Part shown: positions 1 through 7,748 of the stretch, in pieces
Layout: each line of letters begins with the position of its first letter
Position numbering within the stretch: position 1 is the stretch's first letter
Origin: CAYFZO01 sp965223735
Lineage (GTDB): Bacteria; Pseudomonadota; Gammaproteobacteria; Poriferisulfidales; Oxydemutatoraceae
DNA length: 64,000 bases
Assembly: GCA_965223735.1 (NCBI GenBank)
Contig: OZ245010.1
Span: forward strand, 682,001 to 746,000
Direction of reading: 5' to 3'
The notes under the pieces: generated by a model
Told to the model about the DNA's origin: nothing
What the model saw: the letters and a program-made list of their open reading frames with translations, nothing else
Databases searched by the model: none
Made by a program: the position numbers and the translations under genes

Positions 1-854
1 CGATAGTCAACAATATCCACAATTTCTCGGCGTATGAAGTTATCCACGGCAAATGCAACGCCTAGCCGTGCATCTTCGACCAGAAAATGAGCTCCTTCCG
101 GAGTGATTGCATAAGCTCCTGCTCCTCGCATATAAGAAAATGGATAGTAATTTTCTGTGTTTTCTCTGCCCTCAGGCTTCACAGCCAATAATTCCCAAAG
201 TTCTGAACGAGAAAGCATGGCAATATGCCTGAACTTCAATGCTGAAACCTTTGATACGAATATCACGTCATGTTCCAGTATGATAATCGGCTCATCGAGT
301 TTCATGCATTTAAGCCACAAGGAAAAATGTGATGCAAAACAACCCATTGCCGCCCTGCGTATATTCCTTTTGGCACGGCTTATCCAACTAAGACCGTGCT
401 CAACAAAAAATGATTCTGCATGGAATTGGTCAATGGCTGAAAAGACATTGAGATTGGCATTTTCTTCATACAGTTTTGCAGACTCAATGCATTTTTCTGC
501 CGCCTTGCAGGATTGAGGCAGATTGACCAGCGTGATCAAGTATCTCTTGACTGGTACTATTGGTTTAATCCCGGCCAAATTCATCCGCGCGTGAAGGAGG
601 GTATTTCCAATGCGCACGGCAGTCTTGGACAAAGCGATCTTCTGTTGCTTCCGGGGATGGGACCAAACAAGCTTCTTCAGTATTCTTCCAGGGAATTTAT
701 GCTTGCCTCTAACGAAATGTTTAATTTTATCGTCCGTTATGGGGGCACCCAATACATTTTGCTTACTGAATCTTTCCCGCCAGTTACGTATAGACTTGAA
801 ACGAAGTGGCCATCGCCATTCGTTATACAACTTGAGTAAAATATCACCTGGCAT
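1..854 (-). CDS. Glycosyltransferase family 25 protein (3' end beyond window)
   Basis: An open minus-strand frame runs from an ATG at 854 past the window start, so about 284 residues are visible and the C-terminus is missing. From about residue 90 it reads as a GT25 (LPS beta-galactosyltransferase-type) domain: RYLITLVNLP, then GCFASHFSLW, then the nucleotide-sugar-binding-type acidic motif EPIIILEHDVIF near residue 190, then GAYAITPEGAHFL. GT25 proteins add sugars to LPS core or O-antigen. The first ~90 basic residues are not part of GT25 and I do not recognise them. A stop codon lies just upstream of the ATG, and 54 bp further on an IS3 remnant begins, so the N-terminus may be the remains of a longer gene cut by the element. 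An internal ATG at 584 directly before the GT25 domain is an alternative start. The base composition is AT-rich, like the other glycan genes here. Confidence 0.72.
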   Translation of the reverse strand, partial: MPGDILLKLYNEWRWPLRFKSIRNWRERFSKQNVLGAPITDDKIKHFVRGKHKFPGRILKKLVWSHPRKQQKIALSKTAVRIGNTLLHARMNLAGIKPIVPVKRYLITLVNLPQSCKAAEKCIESAKLYEENANLNVFSAIDQFHAESFFVEHGLSWISRAKRNIRRAAMGCFASHFSLWLKCMKLDEPIIILEHDVIFVSKVSALKFRHIAMLSRSELWELLAVKPEGRENTENYYPFSYMRGAGAYAITPEGAHFLVEDARLGVAFAVDNFIRREIVDIVDY

Positions 855-908
855 ACTGTTTGGAACTCTTCAGTTTCCAGACCTTATAAACACTACGCGC
901 CTGAATGT

Positions 909-1089
909 AAAGTACGCGATCAGTGAAGCAACGTATTACAACTGGAAGTCCAAATACGGCAGCATGGGAGTCAACCAGCTGAAGCGAATGAAGGAAATGG
1001 AAGTTGAAATCAGCCAGCTCAAGCGCATGTATGCGGATGTGTTGCTGGAGAACCGGGCGATGAGGGATTTGATCGAAAAAAAGCTTTGA
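909..1089 (+). pseudogene. IS3 orfA fragment, 5'-truncated
   Basis: The frame encodes the last ~60 residues of the IS3-family OrfA, from KYAISEATYYNWKSKYG through the leucine-rich region ending DLIEKKL. It is near-identical to residues 31-90 of the intact OrfA at 36254-36526. The start codon and the first half of the helix-turn-helix are lost at the 909 junction. The stop overlaps the orfB start by 4 bp, as in the complete copy. Confidence 0.85.
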
Positions 1090-1613
1090 AGCCGTCTGAG
1101 AAGCGACAGGCGGCGAAAGAGATGCACATCAAACATCAATTGCCAGTGGCCCGCAGTTGCAACTGTGTGAGCTTGCCGCGGTCGCTGTATTACCGTGAGC
1201 ACAATGATCGGGTTCGGCGGGATCACGAGATAGCCAGGGCGCTCGCCGGGGTGATTGCGACGCATCCCCGGTGGGGGTTTTGGAAGTGCTGCCAGCATTT
1301 CAAGCGGCAAGGCCATGGCTGGAATCACAAACGGGTGTATCGGGTGTATTGCGCAATGCGGCTTAATCAGCCGCGTCCGGTCAAGCAGCGTTTGCCGCAA
1401 CGGGTGGCGCAACCGTTAACGGTACCCAACCGCACCTATCGCAATGAAGTTCTGGATCTGCATTTATTCAGGAATCTTGAGCAAGTCAGAGAAATCACCA
1501 GCCGCTGGGTGGTTAGTTACAACGAACAGCGGCCGCATGACGCACTGGATGGTTTGCCGCCTTGTGCCTATACAAACCAACATGCCGAAAACTCTACTTT
1601 GCAATTGTCCTAA
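1086..1613 (+). pseudogene. IS3 orfB transposase with catalytic core deleted
   Basis: The frame is open for 175 residues and starts MKPSEKRQAAKEMHIK. Compared with copy 2 (36523-37361) it lacks 107 codons. The segment with the first two catalytic aspartates (LNVIDDFNRQ and RVDNGPEF) and the glutamate of NACIERFN is gone, and the reading frame rejoins at RTYRNEVLDLHLFRN. A protein made from it could not carry out DDE chemistry. Two regions are more intact here than in copy 2: the five-G run at 1273-1277 keeps the frame, and the VYRVY segment (1332-1349) retains a 9-bp unit that copy 2 has lost. Confidence 0.85.
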
Positions 1614-1630
1614 AAATGGGGAAGCTTACG

Positions 1631-2272
1631 AATCGATCGATGATGGCCGGAGCAAGCTGCGACGCGGTCTTGTGATCGATCCTAGCCGACATGCCGGTTT
1701 CAACTTTCTCCCGGCCAGCGAAACAATCGCCTGCACGCCGCCTTTGCCGATGATGGTGTCAATCTCCCAGTCTCCGTAGCGTTGCTTGCGATCGATCACG
1801 GCGGGACGTTGATCTATCCGCACGCAACTCCGCAACTGCCGCGGCGGTCATGCCTCTGGACGTAACACTTGCCGCGTTGCTTCCGGTAGCGCAGATGCCG
1901 ATGGAGCGTGCCACCGTCGCGTTTGCCCCAATAAACGCGCTGGCAAATTCTCTCGTGGCTGACCGACAAGCCTTTTTCAGTTTTGAGCTGCTGATCTGTT
2001 CAGGACTCCAGTCCTTCTGCAACAGACGATCGACTGACTGACGAGTGCTTGCCTCAATGCGAGGCTGAACCTTGTCTGAACACGGCGCTTCAGAGCCGAT
2101 TCGTGCACCTGCCCGGGACGATAGCCCCGGAGACTGGCATTGCGGCGTATCTCCCGGCTGATGGTGGATTTGTGCACACCGGCCGGGCTGTCTGGAATTG
2201 ATTGCAGCCTGCTTCCCTATAGGCCTTAATCTGGTATCGTTGTTCCCGGGTGAGCTGTGTGTAGCACTTCAC
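1631..2272 (-). pseudogene. IS30-family transposase, multiply frameshifted and truncated
   Basis: Pieces of an IS30 transposase lie in order in different frames: MKCYTQLTREQRYQIKAY (from 2272), the helix-turn-helix HKSTISREIRRNASLRGYRP (about 2170-2110), QKDWSPEQISS (about 2020) and the first catalytic region IDQRPAVIDRKQRYGDWEID (about 1815-1750). At least three frame changes are needed to join them. The second catalytic Asp and the Glu are lost where the sequence meets the IS3 remnant. The gene is not functional. Confidence 0.83.
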
Positions 2273-2369
2273 TTGTGCACCTCCTTTTAGTTATCGGGGA
2301 AAGCACCATGCTATACCAGCTTGCCCTCCTTCCAATTTCAGTGAGTTGCACTTACAAGTTGAATCCACC
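1631..2369 (-). mobile_element. IS30-family remnant, copy 1
   Basis: The upstream end (2341-2369) reads GAGTTGCACTTACAAGTTG followed by AATCCACC. This matches the right end of the second IS30 remnant at 6960-6986, whose opposite end (6182 onward) is the inverted form. The transposase-coding end is missing: homology stops at the terminus of the IS3 remnant at 1630, so the IS3 element or a later deletion removed it. The element end lies 23 bp before the neuB-family start codon, so outward transcription from it could influence that operon; this is inference. Confidence 0.82.
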
Positions 2370-2392
2370 GAACAAACAGAGCTTCTTCATTC

Positions 2393-3442
2393 ATGTTACA
2401 AATAGACATTAACGGGCGAAAAATCGGCCCAGGCCAACCAGCATATCTAGTTGCTGAAATCGGCATTAATCATAATGGCGATATGAATTTGGCTCATCAA
2501 ACCATGTTGGCCGCAAAAGAATCTGGGGCCGACGCAGTTAAATTCCAGAATTATCGAACGGAAGATTTCATCAGTGACCGCAACCTTACTTATTGCTACC
2601 AAAGCCAAGGACAAGAAGTTTGTGAATCACAATTTGAGATGTTCAAACGCCATGAGATTAGTTATCGGCAACTAGAAAGCCTGTTTAAATATGCTGCAAG
2701 CATTGGTATCGATATACATTCCACACCAACTAATGCTGATGGGGTAGAAGCATTGTGTGATTTGAAAGCAGGGGTATTGAAAAACGGTTCTGATTACCTA
2801 ACTCATTTGCCGCTCATTCAAACCATGGGTGAAACAGGCTTGCCGACCGTACTGTCCACAGGTATGGCACTTAAGCAGGAAATAGATGAGGCAGTGGATG
2901 TCTTTACTAGAACCGGCAACCGGAAATTATTGTTACTACACTGCACTTCGTTATACCCCACTCCTGCGAGTGAAGTTAATTTAAACAGAATGCGCAGTTT
3001 AGCAAAAAATTATCAGACCTTAGTAGGGTTTAGCGATCACCACGAAGGTACTCAAGCAGCCCAGATGGCAATAGCCATGGGTGCCGTGTGGATAGAAAAG
3101 CACTTTACACTGGACTGTAATTTACCGGGACCAGACCATCGCTTTTCCAGCAATCCGGCTGAATTTTCCCAATTAGTTAAGCAAGTACGCTCAGTTGAGC
3201 AGCTGTTGGGTAGAAATAATCTAGAGTGTAGCGACGCTGAAATTGAGCAGCGCAAGCAATTCTGCTTATCCTGCACCGCAGCCAAAGATCTGCCCGCTGG
3301 CCATAACTTACAAAAAGGCGATGTTGTATTTCAACGCCCGGGCACAGGTTTAGCGCCTAAGTTCGCGCTCCAAATATATGGAAAATCTTTGAAATCTTCT
3401 TTGGTTTCAGGTCAACAAATTCAATGGGAAGATTTGCGATGA
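2393..3442 (+). CDS. NeuB-family nonulosonic acid synthase
   Basis: This 349-residue protein belongs to the N-acetylneuraminate/pseudaminate/legionaminate synthase family. Those enzymes condense phosphoenolpyruvate with a 6-deoxy or N-acetyl hexosamine to give a nine-carbon acid. Visible signatures are YLVAEIGINHNGDMNLAHQ (residues 18-36), ADAVKFQNYRTEDFIS, HSTPTNADGVEAL, LTHLPLIQ, VLSTGMAL, and a C-terminal SAF/antifreeze-like domain from about residue 285 (CTAAKDLPAGHNLQKGDVVFQRPGTGL). The WDGKNLYDLY-type segment typical of PseI is absent, so specificity (Neu, Leg or Pse type) cannot be fixed. It opens an operon of five tightly packed genes, and its stop overlaps the next start. With pseB/C/G/F on the other strand nearby it is the best candidate for the condensing step. 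Confidence 0.88.
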   Translation: MLQIDINGRKIGPGQPAYLVAEIGINHNGDMNLAHQTMLAAKESGADAVKFQNYRTEDFISDRNLTYCYQSQGQEVCESQFEMFKRHEISYRQLESLFKYAASIGIDIHSTPTNADGVEALCDLKAGVLKNGSDYLTHLPLIQTMGETGLPTVLSTGMALKQEIDEAVDVFTRTGNRKLLLLHCTSLYPTPASEVNLNRMRSLAKNYQTLVGFSDHHEGTQAAQMAIAMGAVWIEKHFTLDCNLPGPDHRFSSNPAEFSQLVKQVRSVEQLLGRNNLECSDAEIEQRKQFCLSCTAAKDLPAGHNLQKGDVVFQRPGTGLAPKFALQIYGKSLKSSLVSGQQIQWEDLR

Positions 3443-4104
3443 GCAAAAGTTATGATGCTATCTGGGACGAATTGGGCAAAAGACCGAACCGATACCCTTA
3501 CGATTTTGTCGTAAGTTTTGTGTATCGGCATGCGCCACGTAACATACCTGCTTCCCAGATCGAAATCCTAGAAGTGGGATGTAGCGGCGGTAATAATTTG
3601 TGGTTTGCGGCTCGTGAAGGATTTCGGGTGGCAGGCTTAGATGGTAGTCAGGCAGCCATAAATTATGCGCAACAACGATTTAACGAAGAGAAGTTGCAGG
3701 GGGATTTTCGTCAAGGTGATTTCATTGCTTTGCCTTGGCAAGATAAGAGCTTTGATCTAGTAATTGATAGAGGCTCAATTACTTGTGCATCCTATAGCAA
3801 TGCCCAAAAAGCATTGTCGGAAATACATCGCGTCCTTAAGTTTGGCGGCAAGTTTCTATTTAACCCATATTCCGATCAACACAGTAGCGCAACTAGTGGT
3901 GAGATAGGAGAAGATGGCTTAATCATCAATATTAACCTCGGTAGCTTGATAGGTGTTGGCCAAATTTGCTTCTATTCGTCAGAACAGGTTGACACCCTGC
4001 TACAAGGACAGTGGTCGTTTTTGCAAAAGAAACATTATCGCCTGGATGATCAAACTCATAGGAACGTCGATGCAGAATGGCGTGTGATCGTACAAAAGAT
4101 ATAA
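3439..4104 (+). CDS. Class I SAM-dependent methyltransferase
   Basis: The start chosen is the ATG at 3439, which overlaps the neuB-family stop (ATGA) and has GGGAAGA eight bases upstream; an in-frame ATG at 3424 is less likely. The protein has 221 residues. Motif I is LEVGCSGGNNLWFAA, followed by the acidic residue of AGLDGSQAAINYA and the later LPWQDKSFDLVIDRGSITC. This is the Methyltransf_11/25 pattern. It probably methylates a sugar nucleotide or glycan in this cassette, but substrate and position cannot be read from sequence. Confidence 0.85.
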   Translation: MSKSYDAIWDELGKRPNRYPYDFVVSFVYRHAPRNIPASQIEILEVGCSGGNNLWFAAREGFRVAGLDGSQAAINYAQQRFNEEKLQGDFRQGDFIALPWQDKSFDLVIDRGSITCASYSNAQKALSEIHRVLKFGGKFLFNPYSDQHSSATSGEIGEDGLIININLGSLIGVGQICFYSSEQVDTLLQGQWSFLQKKHYRLDDQTHRNVDAEWRVIVQKI

Positions 4105-4113
4105 GATTAAGAT

Positions 4114-4719
4114 ATGGACACATACAAGAAAAATGATCTAAGAAACAAGAACTTTTTCAGACAAAGCCTAGCGACTCATGGGCAAAAAATTGAGGCATTA
4201 AACTGGGGAAGCCGCAAATCTCAACAGCAACGGTTTCGTGTTTTAGCCGAAGTGGGGATTTCCCCCGGCTGTTCGCTATTAGACGTAGGTTGTGGTTTAG
4301 CAGATTTCAAGTGCTGGCTGGATGCGCAAGGCATAGCAGTACAATACAGCGGTCTTGATATCACGCCTGAGATGATTGAAAAATGCCGACAGCGTTATCC
4401 AAGACAAGCATTTTTTTGTGGGAATATATTTGATTCTGCACCGGGAATGTTTGATTATGTGACTGCTTCTGGTATTTTTTATCTACGCCGACATCATCCG
4501 ATGAAATATCTGTTGGATACAGTGGAAACCATGTTTGAGAAGGCAAATTTCGCTATTGCATTCAACAGTTTGAGCAGTTGGTCACCTAAACAGGATATGG
4601 CCGAATTTCATGCGAGCCCACTGGCACTGGTGCAGGCGTGTCGTAAACTGAGCCCATACATAGTTCTGAGACATGATTATCACCCAAACGATTTTACGGT
4701 TTATATTTATAAAGCATGA
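4114..4719 (+). CDS. Class I SAM-dependent methyltransferase, second of the cassette
   Basis: This 201-residue protein has a SAM-binding motif SLLDVGCGLADFKCWL near residue 50 and the following acidic residue in YSGLDITPEMIEKCRQRYP. It is only distantly like the preceding methyltransferase, so this does not look like a recent duplication. The C-terminal part (RHDYHPNDFTVYIYK) resembles small methyltransferases of polysaccharide loci. Its stop overlaps the next gene (ATGA), so the two are probably translationally coupled. Confidence 0.82.
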   Translation: MDTYKKNDLRNKNFFRQSLATHGQKIEALNWGSRKSQQQRFRVLAEVGISPGCSLLDVGCGLADFKCWLDAQGIAVQYSGLDITPEMIEKCRQRYPRQAFFCGNIFDSAPGMFDYVTASGIFYLRRHHPMKYLLDTVETMFEKANFAIAFNSLSSWSPKQDMAEFHASPLALVQACRKLSPYIVLRHDYHPNDFTVYIYKA

Positions 4720-5423
4720 ATAGAATTGTTATCAGTCAACCACGCTATTTACCGTCGCCAGCTTATTTGTATCGATTTGCATTAGCTGATGAGTTTATAT
4801 ACTTGGACACTGTGCAATATTCACCTCGTGATTGGGAGAACCGCAATCTCATCAAAGGCCAGACTGGCAGTCAATGGTTGAGTGTCCCCGTAATTAAAAG
4901 TAGTAGCCGACAAAAAATTTGCGACACGAGAATTGACAATAGCATGCCTTGGCGAAAAAAGCACCTAAATAGCTTACGCCTAAATTACACCAAAGCACCT
5001 TTTTTTGATGCTATTTATCCATGTCTTGAGCAACATCTCATTAAGAAGTGGCATTACTTATCCGAGTTGAACGTTGCTTTGTGCAACGAGCTATTAAAAA
5101 TATTAGGGTTTGAATGCCGAATAATAATGGCTTTGCCATTGAATGTAACAGGGCAAAGTAGCCAACTGCTGCTTAACCTGTGTCTGAAACGACAGGCAGA
5201 CGTTTATCTATCCGGATCTCTGGGTAAAACATATTTAGACACTGCTTTATTTGATAAAGCAGGAATATCTTGGGAGTTTCACCATTTTACATCGCAACCT
5301 TATACTCAATTACACGGTGAGTTCGTGCCTCATTTAAGTGCAATTGACTTGTTGTTTAATTTACCTGTGAAACATTGCTGCCAGTATATGGAGAAGCATA
5401 GTCATATAGAGGTGGCGGGATGA
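4716..5423 (+). CDS. WbqC family protein
   Basis: The 235-residue product opens with MNRIVISQPRYLPSPAYLYR, the hallmark of the WbqC/WbmP-like family, followed by EFIYLDTVQYSPRDWENRN and WLSVPV. These proteins recur in O-antigen and nonulosonate loci; their reaction is not firmly established and they are often thought to act on amino sugars. It overlaps both neighbours by 4 bp, which ties it to the NeuB and PIG-L genes. Confidence 0.85.
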   Translation: MNRIVISQPRYLPSPAYLYRFALADEFIYLDTVQYSPRDWENRNLIKGQTGSQWLSVPVIKSSSRQKICDTRIDNSMPWRKKHLNSLRLNYTKAPFFDAIYPCLEQHLIKKWHYLSELNVALCNELLKILGFECRIIMALPLNVTGQSSQLLLNLCLKRQADVYLSGSLGKTYLDTALFDKAGISWEFHHFTSQPYTQLHGEFVPHLSAIDLLFNLPVKHCCQYMEKHSHIEVAG

Positions 5424-6091
5424 GTAAAATACTGGTCGTAGCGGCTCATCCAGATGATGAAGTATTGGGTTGTGGGGGCACTATTGCGCGTCATGTTGCT
5501 GATGGAGATCAAGTGTATATCGTCATTATGGCAGACGGGGTGACTGCGCGAGGCGAGACAAAAGCTGAAGCACGTTATGCCGCTGCCGGTAAAGCAGCTG
5601 CTGTAATGGGTGCGCAGCCACCACGGTTTCAATCTTGGCCCGATAACCAAATGGACAGTGTTCCCCTATTATCTATTGCTCAGAAGTTGGAAGTGGAAAT
5701 AGCAAAGATAAATCCAGAAATGATTTATACGCATCACGCGGGGGATCTGAATATTGACCACCAACTCACTAATCAAGCGGTGATGACGGCCTGCAGACCG
5801 CTGCCAACGAGCAGTGTCAGGGAAATTTGCTGTTTTGAGGTTTTGTCTGCTACAGAATGGGCATCCCCATCGCAACAACAAGCTTTTATACCCAACTGTG
5901 CGGTGGATATCAGTGAACAGCTAGATACAAAAATAACGGCGCTGGAAGCCTATGCCGAAGAAATGCATCCTTTTCCACATGCACGCTCATACGAGGCGAT
6001 CAGATCTTTGGCGTTACTACGAGGCGCTCAAATGGGTATGGCGGCCGCCGAAGCTTTTATCATAACGCGCTTTTTATGGCTCCGAACTTAA
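5420..6091 (+). CDS. PIG-L family sugar N-deacetylase
   Basis: The 223-residue protein has the zinc-binding AHPDDEVLGCGGT motif at residues 9-21 and the distal His-rich motif THHAGDLNIDHQ near residue 112. These are typical of the PIG-L/LmbE deacetylases that remove acetyl groups from GlcNAc-type sugars. Within this operon it could unmask an amine on the nonulosonate or its precursor so another acyl group can be added. That fits the formyltransferase across the IS30 remnant, but it is inference. It is the last gene of the five-gene operon. Confidence 0.86.
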   Translation: MSKILVVAAHPDDEVLGCGGTIARHVADGDQVYIVIMADGVTARGETKAEARYAAAGKAAAVMGAQPPRFQSWPDNQMDSVPLLSIAQKLEVEIAKINPEMIYTHHAGDLNIDHQLTNQAVMTACRPLPTSSVREICCFEVLSATEWASPSQQQAFIPNCAVDISEQLDTKITALEAYAEEMHPFPHARSYEAIRSLALLRGAQMGMAAAEAFIITRFLWLRT

Positions 6092-6181
6092 ATCAGTATT
6101 TAGTATCACAACCATTGCTTTTGATCTTGCAAGTTCATCTATATTGCAACCAAACTCTTTACGAGGGTATTTCTTAACTAC

Positions 6182-6986
6182 GGTGGATTCAACTTGCAAA
6201 TGCAACAATAGGTTTAATGCCAAAGAATACCTCATTGAGCGTCTTAAAACCAAGAGATTTCCGGGGGCGGTTGTTCAACTTCTCCATCACCTGTTCAACT
6301 TGTTCATCAGTTATGTCTCCAAAGTCATGCCTCTTCGGAAAATACTGCCTGACCAATCCGTTGGTGTTTTCGTTCAGACCGCGTTCCCGGGCAGAGTAGG
6401 GATGGGAAAAATAAAAGCCGACCTTCAACTTCAATGCAATCTGCCGGTGATGCGCAAATTCCTTGCCGTGATCTGATGTGTGTGTGCACCCGATCCTTGA
6501 GTGGAAGCAACAGATCAGATATTGCCTGTGTAACTTCCGCCGCAGTCTTCCGATCGGCTTTGACCAGCAGCGACAGTTTCGACTTCCTCCCGGTCAGGGA
6601 AACTATCACCTGCCTGCCGCCTTTGCTGATGATGATGGTATCGGCTTCCCAGTCCCCGTAGCGTTGCTTGTGTCCGGTGATGTCGGGACGTTCATCTATT
6701 CCGACGCAATCGCGCAACTGGCCGCGACGATCACAGCACCGGCCATACCGCTTGCGGCGGAGTTCCCGGCTGACGATGGATTTGTGGACACCGATCTCCC
6801 GGGCGATAGAGGATTGGGTACAGCCTGCTTTCATATAGGCCTTGATCTAGTATCGTTGTTCCTGGGTGAGCTGTGTGTAGCACTTCACTTGTGCACATCC
6901 TTTTAGTTATCGGGGAAAGCACCATGCTATACCAGCTTGCCCTCCCTTCCAATTTCAGCGAGTTGCACTTACAAGTTGAATCCACC
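6182..6986 (-). mobile_element. IS30-family remnant, copy 2
   Basis: The element is bounded by imperfect inverted ends: GGTGGATTCAACTTGCAAAT at 6182 and, on the other strand from 6986, GGTGGATTCAACTTGTAAGT. At 805 bp it is shorter than a full IS30 element (about 1.0-1.2 kb) because of an internal deletion in the transposase. I see no target duplication at the flanks. It has the same orientation as the IS30 remnant at 1631-2369, so together they bracket the NeuB cassette. Confidence 0.85.
6189..6892 (-). pseudogene. IS30-family transposase with deletion, stop and frameshift
   Basis: The start region reads KCYTQLTQEQRY, then an in-frame TAG at 6849-6847, then the helix-turn-helix AREIGVHKSIVSRELRRKRYG. 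Next, the linker and ~100 following residues are missing, because GRCCDRRGQLRDCVGIDERP follows at once. The catalytic region QRYGDWEADTIII is present. Near 6470 the frame changes, and the C-terminal part (SHPYSARERGLNENTNGLVR, with the catalytic Glu) is in another frame. Three independent lesions show it is dead. Confidence 0.86.
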
Positions 6987-7005
6987 AGCAATGGTTTCTT
7001 GATGT

Positions 7006-7620
7006 TTAGGTTTTCTGTAATCTCGCTTGCTGAATTTTATCAGCATATAATTCCAATACAGGAATTGGTGTATCCCACCCATCCGGCAACAAATAGAAAA
7101 CGGATTGCATATCTTTGCTTTTATGATAACTGCCTTTGCCTGACTGTTTGATCCTCTTACATTGCCCTTTTTTTATTTGCGTCCAGTTTTGCTTGAATAC
7201 AGTTTGAATCTCGTCATGCAGCCTTTTGTAAGTGGTTGACAGTGTTTGGTTATCTGATGGAAATACAACTTCTTTTTGCGCAATGATGTCGCCGGTATCG
7301 ACCCGCGCGTCTAGATGATGAATCGTCACACCCTTAGGGGTGTTGTCTATAAAACTCCAAAAATTTGGGTGGTCGCCTCGGTTCCAAGGTAAATAAGATA
7401 TATGCAGGTTCAATGCTTTGTCTGGAAACAGCAACAAGATTTCTTTTTTCAGTATATAAGAATAGTTGTAACTTATGATGAATGTTGCACCGATTCTTTT
7501 AACAAAATCCAACGTGATCTGGTCGGACGTCTGATGTACTACTTCTCCTTCACTAATTAGCCAATGCAACAACGGGGAATCATACGCCCCCAAGAATAAA
7601 ATTTTATCTGCACTGGTCAC
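7006..7620 (-). CDS. Formyltransferase (methionyl-tRNA formyltransferase-like fold), sugar type
   Basis: The 204-residue protein is built on the N-terminal domain of formyltransferases. NLHISYLPWNRGDHPNFWSF (about residues 90-110) supplies the conserved Asn-His pair and the N10-formyl-THF loop, and VTIHHLDARVDTGDIIAQKEV gives the catalytic Asp. The tRNA-binding C-terminal domain is absent, so it is more likely a sugar N-formyltransferase. It follows pseG in the same direction, exactly where pseH (the N-acetyltransferase) stands in most pseudaminic acid operons, and no pseH is found in the window. I infer that it formylates the 4-amino group of the Pse precursor. Its stop is 20 bp from the IS30 end. 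Confidence 0.83.
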   Translation of the reverse strand: MTSADKILFLGAYDSPLLHWLISEGEVVHQTSDQITLDFVKRIGATFIISYNYSYILKKEILLLFPDKALNLHISYLPWNRGDHPNFWSFIDNTPKGVTIHHLDARVDTGDIIAQKEVVFPSDNQTLSTTYKRLHDEIQTVFKQNWTQIKKGQCKRIKQSGKGSYHKSKDMQSVFYLLPDGWDTPIPVLELYADKIQQARLQKT

Positions 7621-7748
7621 GCTTTATCTTTGTGTCATTTCGAGATGAAGAAATAGCTCGATCGACCCGAACAGCAACTACCAAAACACAAGTGGTCTCC
7701 ATGCCATGGATTTAGTTTGCCTGTACTCATCGGGAGTATTTTATCCAA

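Larger units (their letters stand above)
909..1630 (+). mobile_element. IS3-family (IS407-type) remnant, copy 1
   Basis: From about 909 the sequence is closely similar to the longer copy at 36189-37378. The left end and the first ~110 bp of that element, including the left inverted repeat and the orfA start, are absent. The right end ends at GGAAGCTTACG (1620-1630), matching the right inverted repeat of copy 2. The A7G slippery run at 1076-1083, expected for orfA-orfB frameshifting, is kept. A 321-bp in-frame deletion lies between the two copies of the 7-mer CAACCGC that copy 2 still has at 36854 and 37175; here only one is left (1427-1433). The element is non-autonomous. Confidence 0.88.

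Noticed and set aside
157..1089. Plus-strand frames left of the IS3 remnant
   Set aside because: The minus strand carries a continuous GT25 coding frame over 1-854; the plus frames have no family features until the IS3 orfA fragment.
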